A program made the translations under genes and the position numbers. This document shows positions 23,075-35,400 of a stretch of DNA of 64,000 nt, piece by piece. The stretch is from Lichenostomus cassidix (taxonomy: Eukaryota; Chordata; Aves; Passeriformes; Meliphagidae). A model generated the notes under the pieces. The model saw only the letters and a program-made list of their open reading frames with translations. It had not been told where the DNA came from and did not search any database. The number at the start of each line of letters is the position of its first letter. The stretch's first letter is position 1. Location of the stretch: contig CM039211.1 in the NCBI GenBank assembly GCA_008360975.2, forward strand, positions 65,438,565 through 65,502,564. The letters are read 5' to 3'.

Positions 23075-23312
23075 CCAGCTGCCTTCCTGGTACAAGTCAG
23101 CCCTCTTCAATGAGCCAACATCCCCCCCCAGCTGCTTTCCTGTGCCCAGGACTTGCAGCCCCCAATGCTGGTGCCTCAACATCTCTGTGCCCAGCACTGG
23201 GGGTGCCTTGTGCCATGCTGGGGGTGCACAGCTGGCTCTGCCTGCCCTGAGTAGGAGCCCCTGGTCTTCCCAGCTCTGTTTTTTTTGCCCCTTGCAGAGC
23301 AGACACACAGAG
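23075..23312 (+). pseudogene. GBA2: GBA2 duplicon remnant (unit 2), internally deleted
   Basis: About 42 bp of exon 9 (up to FNE) is joined directly to the distal part of intron 10. Compared with 15095-15718, about 685 bp including exon 10 is deleted. Confidence 0.8.
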
Positions 23313-23678
23313 CTGTGTGCAGACTCCCCGTGGGAGATGGGCCACAGGCCATCGCTCGGGGCTGAGCAGGGTCCTGCTGACCTGGGCCAGGTGGGGTCCT
23401 GAGGAGCACCATGAGGTGGCTGGGCTGACACAGACGAGCCCAAGCCATGGAGGGTCACAGCAGGGGTCACACAGTGGCTTTCAGGGGTGGTGACAAGAGA
23501 GGCAGTGGAGTGCCATGGTGGGGACAGGGGAACAGGGGCAGTGATCCGTGAAAGAAAGGAGACTGTGTGTTTGCAGCAAAACTTTACTGGGACAAGAAGG
23601 TGCTGAGGCAGGAGGAAGGGCCACAAGCCTGGCATTGCCTCTTCTCTGGAACTCCAATGCTGCCACTCACTCCATATG

Positions 23679-25773
23679 CTACTCCAGGCGCCAGAAGTTG
23701 TTGTAGCCAGTCCTGTGGGTGCACAGAGGGAAGACATGTATGTGTGGGACATGGCAGTGGGCAAATGCACACCCAGCCCTGTATTCTTCCTAAACATTTG
23801 CACCTTGGCAGGACCCCCAGGGAAGCTGTACACAAGCACCCTGTCCTCCCTCCCTTCCACACCAGCAGCAGCTCTGCCAAGCACTGAGCACACAGGCTGG
23901 GAGCACCACAGGCTGGGAGCACCACCGTTCATCCCCATCCTTGGGACATTCAGGATTCCTTCCTAGGCCTTTGCCTCTGCTAATGTCTCTCAGGTGGTGA
24001 AGCTGCTATTTAGATTGTCAGAGGCATTGTGCACACCAGGTATTTCTGTTGAGTTATCAAGGAAACCAATAGTCTGATAGGTAGTATTGGGATGCTACTT
24101 GCCTGAATCATAGCCCGAGTGGAACAATATTATCATTATGGGAACTGTGGAAAATTCCTCTAATTACCATCTTGTACTAGGTCCAGGATGAAGACTGACT
24201 ATGGATGACTAAGGTCAATCATCCCATGACTCTACAACAGCAGAGTTCCCAAGTGAGGCCCCTCAAGCTCTCCTGACCCACTGCAGGGAGCTGTGCCACC
24301 ATGTCCCTCTGAGTGCATGAGTGAATGGATGTGAGCACCCCATTGCAAGTGCAGTGTGACTGCTGCCAGATTGGACTTATAATTGAGTCTCCGCTGTAAT
24401 TGTGGTAAACCCTCTCAAATCACTTTACAAATGTTAAATTAGTCAATTAGGTTAAGCGCTGCCAAACCATTTAGACAGAAACCATTGAGCAGGTCGGAGT
24501 CTAAGAGTAGAATCAGCCCCACCTAGAATCCATCAGTAGTTTAGAAAGCAATGGGTAAACCTGTGAATCTGGTGATTCAATCAGGAGGTCTCCCTTCCCA
24601 TTTTCTATCTCCAGTCTCCATGTAAATAATTCTAAATTGATTCTAACCCATGTTTTCCTCACTGTGTTTTGCCCATGCACAAAGCAATCAAGTGAACCTT
24701 GCCATCGAACTTCATTAAGTCGCACTTTAGCAAACAGATATTAAATCTGCTTTTGCCAATACATGTGACAGTGACTCCTAATTGACCTAAAGCATTAATT
24801 TGTGACCACCCCAACCCCTCGGGATGCACAGGTGACCTGTGCAGGGCAGGGACAGAGAGCTTACAGGGTTGCATTCCAGTTGTTTCCAAGTTTGTCTGCA
24901 TGATCCCTCAGGAGCCACATGGTCTTCAAAACTTCCTTTCCATCATCATCCACAAAGCACTGGCCCGCGAAAACAGTGATGGATTCTGTGGGGACAGGAC
25001 AGGACAGTATGTGGTCAAGGTGTCAGGTCAGTGTCTGTCCCAGCACAGGTGACACTAGACCCATGGTGTCCCTGGCCTGTGGGGACAGTGGGGATGTGGA
25101 AAGCAGGCAGGAGGACTCAGAGGGCTGAGGGTTTCTCATGGAGATGAGCAGACAGTGCAGGATTCAGCCTCTGCTGCATCTCCTGCACCCTGGGACTGGG
25201 AGCTGACAGCAAGCAAGCAGCTCCAGGGACAAGGATGGGGGAGCCTCAGGGACAGCAGAGGGGAGGGAGAGCAGTGGGGATAGTGCAGGGGAAGGCAGGG
25301 AATCAGCAAGGCCACTGCAGGGACTGCTGAATGGTGGTCTGGTGACACAACAAGGATGATAAGAATAGATGAAGCACCTGAAAATCTCCAGTGGACGGTG
25401 AAGCCAAAGGTGGGATGGTTCAGCAGATTTGGGAGGTGCTGGGACCCTTGCAGTGGTGAATCCTCAATCATTTTCTGGGAGGCTGACACAGCTGTGCTGT
25501 AGATGCCGTTGAAGTCACCATTTGCATCTATAGTCTTGATGGTCATGTTGGAGCCCAGGTCATTCTTCCAGGTCCCGGTCAGGATGCACTAGAGAGGAGA
25601 GAACTCAGCACTGGTGCCACAGCTCAGCCTGCAGCCACAGCACCCCGCTCTCCCTGCCCATTCTGCCCACCATCCTCTGTGCTTCCCACCCCTGATGGTA
25701 CCTGTTGCGCAAAGAGGCCGGGAGCCTCCAGGGCCAGGAAAAGGACCAGCAGGAAGGGAGTTGCTTGCACCAT
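23679..25773 (-). CDS. AVD: Avidin-like gene copy C, complete four exons
   Basis: Secreted biotin-binding protein. Exons on the minus strand are 25702-25773 (signal peptide MVQATPFLLV...), 25378-25588, 24865-24985 and 23679-23712. All donors are GT and all acceptors AG, with phases 0, 1 and 2 as in avidin. Exon 2 begins CILTGTW, with the LGSNMT site, IYSTAV (Tyr33/Thr35) and HWRF (Trp70). Exon 3 has VFAGQCF, TMWLLR and NNWNAT. Exon 4 reads TGYNNFWRLE and ends four residues earlier than copy B through a TAG in the same frame. Both disulphide Cys and the main biotin-contact residues are present, so it is likely functional. Its poly(A) signal is the variant AGTAAA. Intron 3 (23,713-24,864) holds no other gene. 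Confidence 0.9.
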
Positions 25774-25851
25774 CTCTGCAGCAGGCAGACAGCTGATGTT
25801 ACCTGGGGATGTGCTCCTTGCAGCTCTCTGCTGATTCTCCTGCTCCCTCTG

Positions 25852-25859
25852 CTTTTTAT
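25852..25859 (-). promoter_or_regulatory. TATA-like box of avidin copy C
   Basis: Minus-strand ATAAAAAG, 79 bp upstream of the ATG, as in copies A and B. Confidence 0.55.
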
Positions 25860-25919
25860 TGCTGCGAGGTGGGTGGGTGGTACCCAGGCTGTGGGAGGCA
25901 GCTCTGGCCAGGAAATTGT

Positions 25920-26215
25920 ACAGTCTGGCTGTTTCCGAGTTTGGTTGGAATCTCTGATAGCGAATCTAGATGGGAAGGGTGGGACATTTCCAGTCAGTGT
26001 AACTGGTGTGCATGACAGTCTCCAAACTTTCCTGAAAAAGACAGGAATTCCAGGAACTACTTAGGAGAAGTTGGGGAGGGCTTTCTGTGGCTGCATAATT
26101 TAAATACAGCACTGCTAACACTCCAGTACCTTATACTTCAAAACTTTCTACGTGTTATCACAACTGACTCTTTTATATGATTAAATCAATTATTTTATCA
26201 GAATATTTATAACAT
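25920..26215. other. Unit-3-specific spacer upstream of avidin C
   Basis: The sequence beyond about 60 bp upstream of the TATA box does not match the upstream regions of copies A and B. It is AT-rich with no coding signal. It lies between the divergent avidin C and BBP-like gene. Confidence 0.55.
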
Positions 26216-26418
26216 CCCCAGACATCCTCTGCCCTTTCTGTGGTATCTTTGATGCTTTTCTGATCTGCTGCCCTGGCAATGGTCCTTTCCAGCTCCCTTA
26301 TTGTCCCCCTCAGACTTCATTGCTGTCCAGAGGAATCGGGGCTCTCCTACCCCATGGGTGTGCCTTGGCAGGAGGCTCAGTCCCCTCTGCTCTAGAAGGG
26401 GCAGAACCCAGAGGCACC

Positions 26419-27242
26419 ATGCATGGCCACCACTGCCATGGGGACCCTGGGCTGCTGCTGCTGTTTGCCCTGGCCCTGCTCATGTCCCACAGTGCTGCAT
26501 CCAGGGAGGTAATTGCAGCCATGGGACAGAGTCTGGCCGTGCTGGGCTGTGCTGTGCTGTCCCAGGGTGCAGGGTGTCAGGTAAGGTTTGGCACAGCCAG
26601 GCTGTGCCATCCCTGCAGTGTGTGTTTTCTGTGTGCCATGTTGTGCTGTCCTGTGCCACCCCAGGACACACAGTTTGTGTCTGAGAGGCTGCATGTTCTC
26701 AGTGTGCTGTACTGTGCCATGCCATCCCACATCATGCCCTGCTATCACATACTGCAGCATAAATGACCAAGAGGGCTGCCAGCTCTGGCTGTGCTGTCTC
26801 TAGGGGTACTGGTGGTCACCAACGCCTGAAACAGGGGTACACAGCACCCCCAGTTCAACCCTGCCCTGCTCTATCCAGGGAGGGAGAGGTGCTGTCCCAG
26901 CTCATGCCCATGCCACTGGTCCCAGCTGCCACACAGGGGAGCTGTGCCATGGGACACACATCCCTCTGCTTATGGAGGCTGGAAGTAGGACTGTACCTCA
27001 ACACTGCCTGAGCCACCCACACAGGCCCCAGGGTCACCTGCAGGGCCAGTGGAGGAAGGAGCTGGGCTCCAATATGACTGTCTTGACTCTGAACACAGCT
27101 GGGACCTTCTCAGGCTCCTACCACACTGCAGTGGCAGCCACCAACAAGCAGATCCTGGTGTCACCCCTGCAAGGAGTCCAGCAGCACCCTGGTGCCAAGA
27201 GACAGCCCACCTTTGTCTTCACTGTGCAGTGGCAGTTCTGAG
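26419..27242 (+). pseudogene. BBP-like (avidin-family) gene, exons 1-2, truncated
   Basis: Exon 1 is 26419-26508 (30-codon signal peptide, GT donor). Exon 2 is 27032-27242, again exactly 211 nt with AG and GT borders. Exon 2 encodes KELGSNMT, GTFSGSYHTAV, KQILVSPLQG and FTVQWQF. From memory of the family this is closer to chicken yolk biotin-binding proteins BBP-A/BBP-B than to avidin. Three defects are visible. The codon for the first disulphide Cys reads GGT (Gly). The last full codon before the donor is TGA, where copy C has TCA. No exon 3 or 4 (VFxGQCF, TGxN) is found on this strand up to the LTR-like block at 27,424. It is probably a pseudogene, head to head with avidin C. Confidence 0.8.
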
Positions 27243-27423
27243 GTACAGCAGTGCCAGTGATCCCCTGTCCATGCTGGGATGGGGGAGCCCCCTGCCAGAT
27301 ACCCCAAATCCCCCATGGCACCCAGAGGAACCCTAGCTGCGGGCACAGACTGGCCCCATATATTTGCTCCTGCCTTAGGACATGGTGGAGATGTGGGATT
27401 GTGGGGATGTCTCTCTAGGAGAG

Positions 27424-28300
27424 TGTCACAGGCAGAATGGGAGCTTCAAACACACTTTATTAAAATAGCCCTCCCACTGAGTCACAAGGTCCAGGAAGAC
27501 TCCCTTGCATTCTAAAATCCTCCCCACAGAAAAGTCTGGGCACAGCTGGATCCAAACTTAGCCCTAGAACTTGTCGATGGCTTATGTCTAAAAGATTATA
27601 CAGGTGCAATAGAAACTTTGTACAACATAATACCACAGGATTGAGGATGGCAAACCAGATATATTTATATAGAAATAAATTATTATATTAGACAAAAATA
27701 TCTTAATAAGAATTATTTACTACAGATTAGAAGTGATAACTGTTTGTATAGTATGATGCACTATTTTGAAGCAATATTAATTATATTAAAGCTAGTAAAA
27801 CCAATTACAAAGTAGAGCCTGAAGTCACTCACCTGTACTAGGGATTGTGGGTAAATCTCTTTGGTTCAGCCTCATGGAAGGGGTACCCCCATGCAAGGGA
27901 GGAAGACTCTGCCCTTTGAAACTGGGAGCAGGCTTGTGATTGACTGTAAGCCAGATGTCAGCTGTGTCAGGCCAGCAGCTTCAGATACATTATTGGTAGT
28001 ATCACTTGCTGTTTCTTTTATTTGGTTCTTTGCCAGTTCTATCACATCTTCACATCACTATCCCAACGTTTAACTTTGGGACTAACGAGTCAGACTCATT
28101 TCAGCATTATTCATCACTAAAAGCAGCATGGCATCCCTTTCTCCATTCACCACTGACAACTTTGCAAATAGGGAATTGTTCAAGTTGTTTTACCCCCATG
28201 GCAGGCAGACCATCCTGCTACAGGAAAGAGGACTGAGGTGTCCCTCTCACCATCTAAGGGATATAGCATCTATCTGTCCAGGGAGATCTGTGTGTCTGGC
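27424..28300 (-). mobile_element. Probable LTR-like AT-rich element
   Basis: The left end TGTCACAGGC is followed by minus-strand AATAAA (within ttttattaaaa) about 30 bp in. A strongly AT-rich block (27,580-27,800) follows. This fits the 3' end of a minus-oriented LTR. The right edge and a target duplication were not found. No gene seen up to the GBA2 3' UTR. Confidence 0.35.
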
Positions 28301-28766
28301 AGCACAAAGGAAAAGGCAGGGGAGCTCTCTCCTTTCTTTCCCTCCCAGACCAGGCTGGTGCAGCCTTCAAATGCTGCATGGCAGAGAAAGAAGGAAAAGT
28401 AAGCAAGATGTCCAGCCCTGAGCAGAAGGAGACTCAATTTAGTAGTCAAGGGCTCCCAGCACTGTGGCTCAGCTGCTCCCCACAGAGGCCTTCTGAGGAA
28501 CGCTCTCTCTTCTGCTGCCTGCAAGGCAGGATAAAGCCAGTAGACAAGCAAGAAGCAGGTCTTGCGTGGAGGTAAGGAGGCACATCCTGCTCCCTTTAGC
28601 AAAACTCCACAAGAGCCAGCCACCACTGGGGCTTGTCCCCTCCCTGCATCCCTAGCCCAACAGCACAACCCAAGAAGAAAAACAGGAGCAGAAAGTGTTT
28701 CCTCCTCTGGATTGGCCAGGTGGAAAGAAGACACTCAAGAACAATCAGAGTAGACAGCTGGACAGA

Positions 28767-28772
28767 TTTATT
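28767..28772 (-). terminator. Candidate poly(A) signal of GBA2
   Basis: Minus-strand AATAAA lies about 670 bp after the GBA2 stop codon. It is the first canonical hexamer I noticed downstream. Confidence 0.5.
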
Positions 28773-29444
28773 AAGAATTTAAGTGATTTATCCCCTTCAA
28801 TATGCTCCACTGCCTGCCCCCGGTGCCAGCAGGGAGGGGGCCATGGTACCAGACCAGGACCTGCTTCTTGGGCTCAGATTGTCACCATCCAGGGAGCCGG
28901 GTCTCCCCTGGGGATTGTACCTGCCACAGGCCCTCCTGGGGCAGAGCCAGTCAGTATGTGCAGTGTCAGCCCAGGACAACTACAGCATCCATGTAGTTGC
29001 CTGAGTGCACCAGTCCAATATCCTCACACACACTCACCCACACCCTTTGCTTTCCCTGCAGGACAGGTCCCCACCTCACCCAGCCCAATGACTGCAGGAG
29101 AGAGGTCTCCTGTGGCCCTAGGCAAGGTACCAACTGCAGTTTGGGATGGGTGAGGAACCTGCAGGCTATCAGAGCTCTGAGCGATGGGGCAGGGGAGGCA
29201 CAGGCTCCAGCAGCAACTCCTTAACCCACCCCGCTCTGAGGAGACATCCCCTGCACCTCTGGTCCCCCCTTGTGCTCAGCATCAGCGGCTGGAAGGCCCC
29301 TGAGGTCAAGGGCATGTAGTGGAGGTAGGGAAGGAAAACAGCAATGTGAGTACTAGCACGGAGTGGGAGGGAAGGGTCCCTGCCTGCCATCTGTGGCCCC
29401 TTCAGCCCCTGGTGCACCCCCTGCCCTGCCCAGGGCCACGAGGC

Positions 29445-32400
29445 TCAAGGATGGGTGGGGTCCTGGGGGAGCTGTGTGGGTGCCAGTGCCAGGCCAGCGC
29501 GGCGCTCCAGGGCCAGCTGCATGCTCCAGATGCTGAGGGGCCGCATGTAGGCCAGCGAGCGGTACACCTTCTTCTCCCGATAGGCCTCTGGTGTCTGGAA
29601 AGCCATGCCCAGCTGTTCCCAAACCATCCGGTAGCAGCCCTCCGCCGTACGGAAGCCTTCCTCCACCAGCCCCTGCGGGAGAGGGAAGAGGACCATCAAC
29701 ACATCCATGGAGCACAAGGAGCACATGCTGGGGAATCTGGCACCAGCATCCCCACGCACCTCCTGGATCATGGTGGCAGCCAGAGCGTAGACCACGCCGA
29801 TCCACACCTCGTTGGACTGGACGCTGGAGGTGTCAGGCACCCCGTCGGGTCTCATGCCATTTACTGCTCCCATGGTGCCACCTGCAAAGCTCAGCACGTT
29901 CTTCTCAAAGATGGTCTTGAGTGCGCTGAGAATGTGGCTCTTGGGGAAAACCTGGGCAGACAGAGATGGGCTCAGTGCTGCTCACGTGGACCCCTCAGGT
30001 TGGGTCTGTAGCAGGATTAAATTTTCCATGAGGAAAAGGGCAACACTGTTTGCTGGGTCAACAGCAACAAATTCCTTCCACAGGAAAATAACATGAGGAA
30101 GTGAAAAGCCTTTTTCCCCAAAGAGAGAAAAAAGCTCCCAAAGTACGTAACAGGGAGGTGCTGAAACACGTTCCACCTTCCTCCTGAGGAGGCTGACAAG
30201 TCATCCAACTAGTCCATCTCCAAAAACAGCTTCTCACCCACAGTCACTGGCCAAGCCCCTTTCCTAACTCTTGGGGTTTTGCTTTGGAGGCCTGGCACCA
30301 CACCATCCTCATCTGGTTTATAGTCAACATTTGCAAGAGAGCAAAAGCCAGGAAGCTCATCAGTGCAGCCCAGGGACATGCCGGACATTTATTCTGTCTG
30401 GTGACACCAGAGCCAGGGGAATGGGATGACACCAGACCAGACCTTGCCACAGGAGGCTGAGCAGTCCAACCAGACAGCTTTGGCAGACTCAAAGCAAAAG
30501 CAGCAAATCCCATCTCTCTATGCTCAAGCCAAGTATCCTGGCAGACATTATTCTCCAGTGCAGCTCTGGAGATAAGCCATGGGGTGCTACGGCGATCAGC
30601 AAAGGGCTGGTGTGCCCTTCTCTGGCAGAAACTTTTGGGGCACAGTTTCTTCAGAACTGCATCACAGGCTGTTCTTACATCACATTTCTGACTTGTTCAC
30701 TGACTTGCGCATGCAGCAAGGGCATGGTTATGGGGTTACCAACAGGGTGGTGCCAGCCAGGCAACAAATCAAAATACATGGAAAAAAACTATGGATGGTC
30801 GTAGGAGGAGATGAGAGGAATTCACCTGTCCCACCTGCAGTGAGCTCAGAGCTCACCAGGGAGCAGGGACAAGTGCCACTTTCAGCAGCAGGAGTCCGAG
30901 GCTGGGGAAAGGCAGGCCACATTCTGGAATGAACCACATTCACTGTGTCCTTCCCAAATGAGTATTATTACAGGAGGGCTGGCCAGATGCTGCCTGGAGC
31001 CCCAGGCACAGCTCCAATTCCACATTGGGTTAAACAGGAGGGATTGAGCAGGTAAAGGCACCTGAAGCTCCCCTCTGATTTACCAACAGACTATGACATG
31101 GTTTGTCACCTTCCCATGGACGAAGCCACTCCTCCCTTCACTCAGCAGAGGCATTTGCCTACCCATCTCCACCAGAAAGCTTTGCTCTGACAACTGCCCA
31201 TGGGGCATAAATAACCCAAGGGTTGTCCACTGCCCGTGTTTCTTGCACGTATTGCAGCACCAGCAGCTGCTCTGACCATCCCATGAGATGTGAGGAGTCT
31301 GCATGCAATTCTTGTCCAGCAACTCAGGAGCAACAGTCTTTATGGCCCGAATAAGATGTAGCTCCCTCTGATACTCATTTTGGACTTTTTAGGTCACCAA
31401 ATAACATGTGGCAAGTTTCATACATTTTTTTCTACCATTTTTAAACAGCACTTTGCCCAGAGCAAACCCCAGTGGGGCCAAAGCTAACTGAAGTTCTGTA
31501 TCTCTGCTGTGTGGGCTCTCTGTGAGAGGATTTTCGTTTAAGGTGGATTCTCCTGTATCCATCCAACAGCCTCCACTGGAGTGTGCACAGTGGGAGAGCA
31601 GGCAGCTGCCCCCCACACCAGCCCTAATGTGTAACCCTCAACATGTGCCACCTCTGCTGCTGCTTCCCTCCTGCCACAGGTCCCATCTTACCCCAGCCAC
31701 AGCAACTGCCCCTTCTCTTACCTCAAACTCCTCTTGGTTCAGACCACAAGCCCCAAGAAACCACTGCCCAGCACACTGGTCTGCCATGATGCTGCTGGAG
31801 GTGTCACTTCCACTGCTGTCATAATTGTAGTATTTTCCTGGAAAAGGCAGGGAACAGTTTAAAATCAATAGTTTAGGATGCAGGCTCATGTGTGCTGTCC
31901 TGACACATCTCCCTGTGTGTGTGGCAGAAGAACAGCTGCTTTTTCCACAAGACTCTTCCTCCTTTCCCATACCTGTTCCCTCCCTGATACCTGCTCCTTT
32001 CCCTCCACTTAGAGGGGCAGTATTTCCCTTCCTTCCCCCCAGCTTGGAAGGACAGTATCTCCCTTCCTTTCCCCATTCCCCACAAGTCTCCATGATCCAA
32101 GGAGGAGCCACCCCCCCTCCCAAGGGACGCATTGCCAGCTGAGCAATGGTGGGTGAGCACCCACCATTCCAGAGCATCCTCTCAAATGCCTCCTTGCCCT
32201 TCTTCAGGATGTCCAGGTATTTCTGCCGTATCACAGTATCCCCAAGCACCTCTGCCATCTTGCACATCATGCAGACAGCAGCCAGCCACAGCCCACCACA
32301 GTAGGCACTGCCAGAGGAAAAGGACGGAAGAATCAGCAATGTGGGACACCTCAAGAGTTCCATGACAAATAGGATACAAATTCCCAGATCTGAGCTCTGT

Positions 32401-35400
32401 CCCCACCCCACAGCCCCCATTGCCAAGCCCCACCTGCCTCTCTTGCTCACCTGGCTCCATGCACTACCCATGCATCGTATGTCTGGTCAGCAAAGCCACC
32501 ATTTTCAATGAGTCCATCATTATCTGTGTCAAACTTCATCTCTGACTCCATCACAGCCTGTGAGAGAGGCAGGAGATGGTCACAAAGCCCTTACATCCTG
32601 GAAGCTCCTCATGAGCATCCATCCTCTCAGGAAGTTGCTTGGCTCTCGAGGGAAGTGGGACAGGGTGGTGCCCCACAATCTCATCTCCCAGTACCTGGCA
32701 CACTGGCCACATGTCCTGCAGGTACAGGGAGTCGTGTGTCAGGTAGTAGTCACGGTACACCTGCAGCACAAACTTCAGGTTGAGGTCCTTCCAGTCAGCC
32801 GTGTCGTGCATCAGGTAGGCATTGACACGCTGCCATGGCTCATCAGCTAAACAAAGACAGACTGGGTGCAGCAGGGCAGCAAGCAACAAACATCCCTCCT
32901 CCTACAACAGGAGCAAGGACCCAAGGGAGCTGTGATCAAACAGCACTGAAGTACCCTGTGCCATCTCTAGCGAGAACAGCCTTGCTGCTACTTCCCTCCG
33001 TCTCCCTTGTAAAAGCTCCATGCAGCATGGTCTTCATCACCACCCCAAATCATCCAGCTTTCAACTCCCAGAAAACAGAATCATAGAATCATTTAAGTTG
33101 GAAAAGACCACTCAGCACTGCCAAGCCCACCAATGAACCATGTCCCTAGGTGTCACATCTACACTTCTTTTAAATACTCCAGGTATGGTGACACCACAAC
33201 TTCCCAGGCAGCCTGTTCTGATGCTTCACAACAACAAACAGCATATTTCATGCATCATACCCATTTCCCACAGCTTGGCACCACCTCTTCCCCACACAGG
33301 TCTAACAGACCCCTTACCTGGGTCTCCAATGTCATGAGGCACCACATTCTTCATCTTCACCTGGGCTGTCTGGCCACACATCAGGTACTGCCGGGGCTTG
33401 ACATCCTCGTTTAGCACAGTGACAGCTGCAGAGGACACAGAGCAAGACATGTTAGAAGGGCAGCAGGAGCTCCAGCAGAAAGGTCCAAGCCCAGGAACCA
33501 GCAGGGCCACCAGCACCAGCATGCCAGGCTGCCCTTTGGGGCTCCAGTATCACGGCCCTCTGCAAAGGGTTGAGAGGACAACACGCTGCTCCCCATCCTC
33601 CACTCAGAAGGAGACATGCCACTGTCACCACCCCCTCAAGGAAGGGCTGAGAAGGGACACCAGTGGGCTCAACCCTTCCAGAGCCCAACAAAGGCTGTGC
33701 TCCACACCCCTGCTTGGGCCACCACCAAGCAGCCACCAAGCCCAACCAGAACACCAGGGTCTGCACACAGCTCTGTGTGTCTGCTCTGCAAGGGGCAAAA
33801 GGACAGAGCTGGGAAGACCAGGGGCTCCCTCAGGGCAGGCAGAGCCAGCTGTGCACCCCCAGCATGGCACAAGGCACCCCCAGTGCTGGGCACAGAGATG
33901 CTGAGGCACCAGCATTGGGGGCTGCAAGTCCTGGGCACAGCAGAGCAGCAGGAGGGGGATGCTGGCTCCACAGCACAGATCTGTACAGCAGGACCTCTCC
34001 AAAATCCTCCATCTCTTCCTGAGGTGAAGCTCTGAGCAGACACCAAGGCAGGGTCACTGGGGACACTCACCAATATCATACTGCAGGCTGATCTGCAGCT
34101 TGGGCCACAGCATGACAAGAGCGAAGGAGGCGTAGAAATGAACATCGTAGGTGTTGTACATCCTGTACTCCTGGCCTGGCAGGACATGACAGATGGTCAG
34201 GGACAGGGGACCTGCCATGGGGAGGAGACAATGGGGGCAGGTCCTCCCTCCACATGGCCCAGGACAGTGGGATCCTTCCCAGCACAGGCAGAGGCTCCCA
34301 TTCAAAGCAACTTTTATTCCCTGCATAGAGCACCAGTGACCTGGGGAACACCTCATGCCATAACCTACAGGGCTGCAAGGGGTTTTCCTGGGAACACCAC
34401 TGCTCCCTACACACCAGAGTTTGAAAAACATCCCCATAGCAGGTTAAAAGCACATGGCTACAGTAATGGGAGGGATTGAGGTGAGAGATTCCCTGTCATC
34501 CCTGTGAGTTACCTTCCAAATAAGCAAACCTTCCGTACTCCCGCAGGACAGGGAGGAGGTGGGAGAGTCCAGCCCCTGCTGGCCCCTGCAGGTCCTCAGC
34601 ACAGCAGTCTGGGGGCACCTCCATCCAGATGGTTCCCCCATCTGTCATGAAGTAGAGCTCATTGAAGAGGGCTGACTTGTACCAGGAAGGCAGCTGGCTG
34701 TGGGAAAGAGGGAAACTCACCCTCAGTGGCTGAGGTGGTGATAATCCTCCAGAAGCCAACCCCAGGAGGCCACTGGGAGAAGATGCTCTCATCTCCCATA
34801 CCTGTTCTCCAGGATTGGATTCTGCCATGCTTCAATCTTCCTCTCCCACTCCTTGTAGTGTGTCAGGGCGTAATGGGACAGTGCAGGAGCAGCATCACCT
34901 TCACTGCCAAAAAACCGGGTGTATCGCCTGCCAAGTGAGGGTTTGGTAAGCACCCTGTGGGCTCCAGCTGGAAAACCCACAAGGACACCACAGGGTGACA
35001 CTGGACTACAGTGAACAGCAGAAAATCTCAGCTGCTGCTGCAGGGGCACTGGGGAGCAAGGGCTGGGCAGAGGGTCCCCTCCCTCAGCTGGCAGGGCCGC
35101 AGCCACAGGGAGTGGGTGGCACAAGGCTCCCCACATGGTACACCAGTCAGGAGGGATGGAAAAGGGGGCTTTGGGGGCATGAGCCAAACACCACTGGAGA
35201 CAGCACACCTACCTGAGGTGCAGCTTTTCTTTGGAGCCAAAGTAAACACATGGCATATCCCAAGACAGGGCCAATTCCAGTGTCTTGTGCCCATGGGCAG
35301 GCACCTTGCAGCTGGCACACACTGCTGCTGCTGTCACCTCCCCTTTCTCTGTTGGGCTGCTTTTACCTGCCAAGAAAAATTAAGATATTCTTAAGCAACC

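Larger units (their letters stand above)
16921..24210. repeat. Tandem avidin duplication unit 2
   Basis: Collinear with unit 1 minus the ERV. It carries four extra LTR insertions (19652, 20745, 21291, 22549), each absent from unit 1, and a deletion of about 685 bp inside the GBA2 duplicon. Confidence 0.85.
24211..26660. repeat. Tandem avidin duplication unit 3 (partial)
   Basis: Matches units 1 and 2 from the intron 3 flank through avidin C to about 25,915, and again from about 26,220 through the BBP-like exon 1. After about 26,660 it diverges into the rest of the BBP-like gene. Confidence 0.8.

Noticed and set aside
22997..23938. 313-codon minus-strand open frame
   Set aside because: It overlaps avidin C exon 4 in another frame plus a GBA2 remnant and repeat flank. 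No protein similarity, so a chance frame in GC-rich DNA.
27421..27450. Possible BBP exon 3 after tctctctag
   Set aside because: The following bases do not encode the VFxGQCF block and instead start an LTR-like end with TGTCACAGGC.
28270..28734. 154-codon minus-strand open frame
   Set aside because: Lies just beyond the candidate GBA2 poly(A) signal and has no similarity I recognise.
31638..32471. 277-codon minus-strand open frame
   Set aside because: Reads through GBA2 exons 15 and 14 and their introns. Only the exon 15 part is in the GBA2 frame, so it is not a separate gene.
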